From NCBI RefSeq assembly GCF_947568225.1, contig NZ_CANOOQ010000001.1, positions 744,001-808,000 on the forward strand: a DNA stretch of 64,000 bases. Direction: 5' to 3'. Both the position numbers and the translations under genes were made by a program. This DNA is from Faecalispora anaeroviscerum (lineage in GTDB: Bacteria > Bacillota > Clostridia > Oscillospirales > Acutalibacteraceae). The number at the start of each line of letters is the position of its first letter. Position 1 is the stretch's first letter. Below are positions 60,215 to 64,000 of the stretch, piece after piece. The notes under the pieces are model-generated. The model saw nothing but the letters and a program-made list of their open reading frames with translations, had not been told where the DNA came from and searched no databases.

Positions 60215-61573
60215 ATGAGTGTTGTCGGCAATAAAGAATTGCTACAAAGCGCTCGCGATGCTGCTGAGAGTAAAAAAGTGTATCAGCGTATTTCCCTCTT
60301 GGTAGACGAAGGCTCCTTTCAGGAATTGGATGCTTATGCAAAATCTGCTGACCATTCGGCAGAAGTTGTAACCGGCTTCGGGTATGTCGGCGGGTTACCG
60401 GTCTATGTTTTTGCACAGGACAGCGAAGTCGACGGGGGAGCAATGTCCAAATCGCAGGCGTATAAGATTCGCAAGCTGTATGATCTGGCGTTGAAAACCG
60501 GAACACCGGTTGTGGGAATCTATGATTCTGTGGGCGGACATCTGAAAGAAGGGGCCGAGCTGCTCGCGGCGTATGGAGAAATTTTGCTGAAAAGCAATAA
60601 TTTGTCCGGTGTGGTTCCTCAAATTTCTGTTGTACTCGGTCCCTGTGTAGGCACCTCTGCTCTGATTGCAGCCTGCGCCGACTTTGTTGTTATGGCGGAA
60701 AATGCAACTTTCACTGTGGAAACAGGCGATGAGGACGGCTCCGCAAAAGCGGCGGCCAAACTGGGACTGGCCCATTGGGTAGAGAAAACCGAAGAAGAGG
60801 CTCTGGACAGAGCACGTCAGGTGCTTTGCCGCCTGCCTTCGAATAACCTGGCTTTGGCTCCGGAGGCCGACACTCTCGGTGTTTGCAGCAATTCCGAGCT
60901 GCAGGAGGGTGCAAAGGTAACAGACATTATTTCTGCGGTTGTGGATGACGGCAGTTTCATGGAGTTCTGCCCCGAATATGGCACCTCCGCTATTACTGGT
61001 CTAGCACTGATTAACGGGACTTCCGTCGGAATGATCGCTTACCGCGATGTGGTCGGTTCCTACTGCTGCTCGAAGGCCGCCCGGTTCGTTCGCTTCTGTG
61101 ACGCGTTTTCTCTGCCACTGATTACGATTGTGGACGCTGATAAGTTTGCGTCTCTGCGCGAGGCTGCAAAGCTCTCCGCCGCGTATTCCGAGGCTACTAC
61201 CGTTAAGATCACCGTGATTTCCGGCCAAGCTGTGGGTGCATTCTATATTGCTACCGCAGGCCGTGGAGCCAACGCGGATGTAACAATGGCATGGACCAGC
61301 GCGGTGGTATCTCCCATTTCGCCTTCCGCGGCCGCTCTGTTCCAGTCCGGCGATCAGCTGGCTGGCTCAGAAAATCCCATCGAGCAGCGCAAACAGCTGA
61401 TTGAAGATTATAAAACGACTCAGGCGTCGCCGTTTGCGGCAGCGGCTGACGGTTATGTGGAAGATATTATTCTTCCGGAAGAAACCCGCCAAAAGCTGGT
61501 TTCTAACTTGGAGATGCTGGCCGGCAAGCGTGTTTCCACCCTGCCGAAAAAGCACAGCAATATTCCGATGTAA
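60215..61573 (+). CDS. Acyl-CoA carboxyltransferase-like subunit (12S/MmdA type), divergent
   Basis: A 452-aa protein with the two crotonase-like halves of biotin carboxyltransferases (about 1-230 and 230-452), like transcarboxylase 12S or methylmalonyl-CoA decarboxylase alpha. It has LSGVVPQISVVLGPC and KAARFVRFCDAF. But the usual oxyanion motif GPCAGGASYSPA is GPCVGTSALIAA, and the loop VDVPGFLPG...GGIIRHGAK is shortened to VDADKFASLREAAK; the length is about 50 less than the usual 500. Active-site function is therefore uncertain. First gene of an operon with a biotin carrier and an OadA-like subunit. Confidence 0.85.
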   Translation: MSVVGNKELLQSARDAAESKKVYQRISLLVDEGSFQELDAYAKSADHSAEVVTGFGYVGGLPVYVFAQDSEVDGGAMSKSQAYKIRKLYDLALKTGTPVVGIYDSVGGHLKEGAELLAAYGEILLKSNNLSGVVPQISVVLGPCVGTSALIAACADFVVMAENATFTVETGDEDGSAKAAAKLGLAHWVEKTEEEALDRARQVLCRLPSNNLALAPEADTLGVCSNSELQEGAKVTDIISAVVDDGSFMEFCPEYGTSAITGLALINGTSVGMIAYRDVVGSYCCSKAARFVRFCDAFSLPLITIVDADKFASLREAAKLSAAYSEATTVKITVISGQAVGAFYIATAGRGANADVTMAWTSAVVSPISPSAAALFQSGDQLAGSENPIEQRKQLIEDYKTTQASPFAAAADGYVEDIILPEETRQKLVSNLEMLAGKRVSTLPKKHSNIPM

Positions 61574-61616
61574 AAAGTTCGTTTTATTATCGATTGAATG
61601 AAAAGGGGATATGAAA

Positions 61617-62033
61617 ATGAAAAATCTCAAAATCACCGTAAACGGTGTCGCTTATAACGTGCAGGTAGAAGAAACCAACGCTGCGGCTCCGGCTGTACCT
61701 GTAGCTGCTCCGGCTCCTGTTGCTGCCCCCGCTCCCGTGGCAGTTGCACCGGCCCCGGCCCCTGTTGCTGCCCCTGCTCCGGCTCCTGCTGCTCCTAAGG
61801 CGGCAAAGCCGGCGGCCGGCGCAAACTCCCTAAGCGCTCCTATGCCCGGTACAATTCTGAACATTGCTGTTTCTGCCGGTGATTCCGTCAAAAAAGGGCA
61901 GGTTCTGCTGATTCTCGAGGCCATGAAGATGGAAAACGAGATCATGGCTCCGCAGGACGGCGTGATTGCCGGTGTTCATGTATCGAAGGGTGACGCCGTG
62001 AATCCCGGCGACGCTCTCGTATCCTTCCAGTAA
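61617..62033 (+). CDS. Biotin carboxyl carrier protein (1.3S-like)
   Basis: A 138-aa carrier: short N-terminal segment, an Ala/Pro-rich flexible linker (about 24-68), and a biotinyl domain with the modified Lys in LEAMKMENEI. It shuttles CO2 between carboxyltransferase active sites. I chose ATG 61617, eight bases after AAAAGGGG, over ATG 61611. Biotin ligase is not encoded in the window. Confidence 0.93.
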   Translation: MKNLKITVNGVAYNVQVEETNAAAPAVPVAAPAPVAAPAPVAVAPAPAPVAAPAPAPAAPKAAKPAAGANSLSAPMPGTILNIAVSAGDSVKKGQVLLILEAMKMENEIMAPQDGVIAGVHVSKGDAVNPGDALVSFQ

Positions 62034-62046
62034 GGGAGGCTAAATC

Positions 62047-63447
62047 ATGGCTAAAAAAATAGGAATTACCGAAACCGTTCTGCGCGATGCGCATCAGTCC
62101 TTGATTGCTACCAGAATGTCAACAGAAGAAATGCTCCCGATCCTACCGCAGCTGGATGAAGTGGGCTTTCATTCTCTGGAGTGCTGGGGTGGCGCCACGT
62201 TCGACGCCTGCCTGCGCTTTCTGAATGAAGACCCCTGGGACAGACTGCGCACCATCCGCCGTCTTTGCCCCAAAACCAAACTGCAAATGCTGTTCCGCGG
62301 CCAGAACATGCTTGGCTACCGCCATTATGCAGATGATGTTGTCGATTATTTCGTACAGCGCAGCGTCGCAAACGGTATCGATGTCATCCGTATTTTTGAC
62401 GCGCTGAACGACTTGCGCAACCTTGAGCGAGCCATCAAGGCCGCCAAGAAAGAGGGCGCACACGCTCAGGTTGGTATTTCTTACACGACCGGACCCGTCT
62501 TCACGAATGAGTATTATATCGACTATGCCAAACGGATTCAAGAAGCCGGTGCAGATTCGATCTGCATTAAGGATATGGCTGCTCTGCTGACTCCGTATCG
62601 TACAGAAGAGCTTGTGGGGGCGCTCAAATCCGCTGTGGATCTGCCGATTCAGCTGCATACCCACTACACTTCCGGCCTTGCCTCCATGTGCATAATGAAG
62701 GGTGTGGAAGCCGGCGTGGATTTGGTAGATACTGCGATGTCGCCGTTGGCTCTGGGTACCTCTCACGCGCCGACAGAATCGATTGTCGCTGCATTTGAAG
62801 GTACTGAGTACGATACCGGCCTGGATCTGGTTCTTCTCAACGAAATTCGCGAGTATTTCATGACTCTGCGTGAGAAGTATATCAACAATGGCCTGTTGGA
62901 TCCCCAGCTGCTGGCGACCAACACAAAGGCGCTGCATTATCAAGTACCCGGTGGCATGCTGTCAAACCTGCTCTCTCAGCTCAAGCAGGCCGGCAAGGCC
63001 GACCAGCTGGAAGAGGTGCTGCAGGAGGTTCCGCGTGTCCGTCAGGATTCCGGTTATCCGCCTCTGGTAACGCCTACCTCTCAGATCGTCGGTTCACAGG
63101 CTGTGTTCAACGTCATCACCGGCGAGCGGTATAAGATGTGTACAAAGGAATTTAAGGATATGGTAGCCGGCAAGTATGGCAAGACTCCGGTTGAGATTGA
63201 TCCTGCATTCCAGAAAAAGATTATCGGCAACGAAACGCCGATTACCTGCCGTCCGGCGGATCTGCTTTCTCCTGAGCTGGAAACCCTGCGCAAGGAAGCG
63301 GCTCAGTGGACAGAGCAGGAAGAGGACGTTTTGTCCTATGCACAGTTCCCGAAGGTGGCCGAAGATTTCTTCCGTAAGCGCCGCGATGCCAAATACGGCA
63401 TTAACAGCAAGCTTGGGAACGAAGAGAAGCAGGTTCACCCTGTTTGA
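62047..63447 (+). CDS. OadA/transcarboxylase-5S-like pyruvate/oxaloacetate carboxyltransferase
   Basis: A 466-aa TIM-barrel carboxyltransferase as in oxaloacetate decarboxylase alpha and transcarboxylase 5S. Active-site text is clear: TETVLRDAHQSL (metal Asp), SICIKDMAALLTP (carbamylated Lys), and LHTHYTSG (two metal His). The biotin domain that OadA carries is absent; a separate carrier gene supplies it, 13 bases upstream. Where many homologues have TSQP, this has TSHAP. With the 12S-like subunit it matches the soluble transcarboxylase layout; the membrane OadB is not seen. Confidence 0.93.
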   Translation: MAKKIGITETVLRDAHQSLIATRMSTEEMLPILPQLDEVGFHSLECWGGATFDACLRFLNEDPWDRLRTIRRLCPKTKLQMLFRGQNMLGYRHYADDVVDYFVQRSVANGIDVIRIFDALNDLRNLERAIKAAKKEGAHAQVGISYTTGPVFTNEYYIDYAKRIQEAGADSICIKDMAALLTPYRTEELVGALKSAVDLPIQLHTHYTSGLASMCIMKGVEAGVDLVDTAMSPLALGTSHAPTESIVAAFEGTEYDTGLDLVLLNEIREYFMTLREKYINNGLLDPQLLATNTKALHYQVPGGMLSNLLSQLKQAGKADQLEEVLQEVPRVRQDSGYPPLVTPTSQIVGSQAVFNVITGERYKMCTKEFKDMVAGKYGKTPVEIDPAFQKKIIGNETPITCRPADLLSPELETLRKEAAQWTEQEEDVLSYAQFPKVAEDFFRKRRDAKYGINSKLGNEEKQVHPV

Positions 63448-63466
63448 TGTAATCTGAATTGTATTC

Positions 63467-63507
63467 ATAACAGTCCCAGGGCCTGTTTCAGGCGCTGGGG
63501 CTGTTAT
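63467..63507 (+). terminator. Rho-independent terminator after the carboxyltransferase operon
   Basis: ATAACAGTCCCAG pairs with CTGGGGCTGTTAT (one mismatch) with an inner GCCTG/CAGGC stem, then TTCC; a weak T run. Confidence 0.7.
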
Positions 63508-63632
63508 TCCTTGCTGGCTCCTTTTTCCTCCTATCAAACCGGCGATTGCTTCTCTGCGCAATCGGTGTAAAAACGTAAAATTTTTATAGAAATCTATTTT
63601 TAAAGTGGCATTGCAATAACAAACGACGAAGG

Positions 63633-63661
63633 TTGCAATTGTGTAATAAAACTGGTAAAAT
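63633..63661 (+). promoter_or_regulatory. Candidate promoter of yicC
   Basis: TTGCAA (63633-63638), 17-base spacer, TAAAAT (63656-63661). Confidence 0.6.
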
Positions 63662-63722
63662 GAAGTGATAATACTTTGAAAGCTGGGCTTTCGCAATCTT
63701 ACTAACGTTGGGATGATACGCC

Positions 63723-64000
63723 ATGATAAAAAGTATGACGGGGTATGGCCGCGCAGAAGGAACCCTGGATGGGCGATATATCATAGTAGAAATCAAATCG
63801 GTCAATCATCGGTATTTCGAGTTTAACTCAAAAATCACTCGGGGCTATTCCTTTCTGGATGAAAAGCTGAAGGCGCTGCTGCAGCAGGGAATCTCCCGCG
63901 GCAAGGTGGATGTTTTCGTTTCAGTTGAAACGCTGGAGGACGCCGATGCACAGGTTCTTGTGAACCATTCGATGGCTGCGGGCTATTTGAATGCGCTGGT
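63723..64000 (+). CDS. yicC: YicC/YloC family endoribonuclease, N-terminal part
   Basis: The first 92 codons of a YicC-family protein run to the window edge. It opens MIKSMTGYGRAEGTLDGRYI and continues IVEIKSVNHRYFEF, the family N-terminal signature, then SRGKVDVFVSVE. In Firmicutes this stress-linked ribonuclease gene usually precedes remA, gmk and rpoZ; those would lie beyond the window. An AACGTTGGGATGA stretch gives a weak ribosome site. Confidence 0.95.
   Translation, partial: MIKSMTGYGRAEGTLDGRYIIVEIKSVNHRYFEFNSKITRGYSFLDEKLKALLQQGISRGKVDVFVSVETLEDADAQVLVNHSMAAGYLNAL

Noticed and set aside
61670..61815. Repeated Pro-Ala-coding stretch in the biotin carrier gene
   Set aside because: It is a low-complexity flexible linker typical of these proteins, not a tandem repeat element or repeat array.

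Overview
The window looks like chromosome of a low- to mid-GC, anaerobic, spore-forming Firmicute, most likely class Clostridia and close to the Oscillospiraceae/Ruminococcaceae (Clostridium leptum group). This rests on strong AGGAGG-type ribosome sites, sigma-A promoters with 17-base spacers, frequent TTG/GTG starts, sporulation-linked genes (SpoIIIE/FtsK, TepA, YtfJ, DacF), the scpA-scpB-DUF2953-ytfJ-dacF-rluB gene order, a DUF1540 protein, and GltX next to GlnS. I saw no rRNA, tRNA, CRISPR array, transposase or prophage. Most of the window is ordinary chromosomal housekeeping; the interest lies in a few unusual loci.

Region by region. 0-2.5 kb: tandem HemC-like and HemL-like genes with intact frames but without key catalytic residues. 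2.5-6.1 kb: a Fur/PerR-type box and strong promoter driving AhpC, then a thioredoxin reductase fused to an AhpF-like tail in permuted order, then bioB under a BirA-type operator. 6.2-9.9 kb: NhaC antiporter, LysR regulator, EamA transporter. 10-15.9 kb: tepA, uppP, spoIIIE/ftsK, a ComEC-like secreted metallo-hydrolase and DUF3006. 16-22 kb: a hemolysin III/PAQR membrane protein and a compact minus-strand operon (transglutaminase lipoprotein, PilC, four small single-pass proteins, PilT). 22-31 kb: cell-wall enzymes, a large anchored protein of unknown function, a CtpE-like P-type ATPase, an O-antigen ligase-like protein. 31-39 kb: HD hydrolase, guaB, a set of small genes, VanY peptidase, gltX-glnS. 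39-45 kb: sbcD-sbcC, mntP. 45-51.5 kb: hisH-hisF, a D,D-carboxypeptidase, pgi, a P-loop protein, a CofE-like protein, yceD-rpmF. 51.8-60 kb: der-plsY, rpmB, an M50 protease and the scpAB-ytfJ-dacF-rluB cluster. 60-63.5 kb: a three-gene biotin-dependent carboxyltransferase operon; the window ends inside yicC.

How parts may work together. AhpC and the permuted reductase form a probable peroxide-reduction pair. bioB makes biotin, which the carrier protein in the 60-63 kb operon needs; that operon has the parts list of a soluble transcarboxylase (12S-, 1.3S- and 5S-like) with no membrane decarboxylase subunit, but its 12S-like subunit is shortened in both active-site halves. The best candidates for undescribed biology are the hollowed-out HemC/HemL pair, the minimal PilT/PilC operon without an extension ATPase or recognisable prepilin cleavage sites, the permuted AhpF-like reductase and the altered transcarboxylase. 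All functional calls were made by reading protein sequences against remembered family motifs; no search was run.
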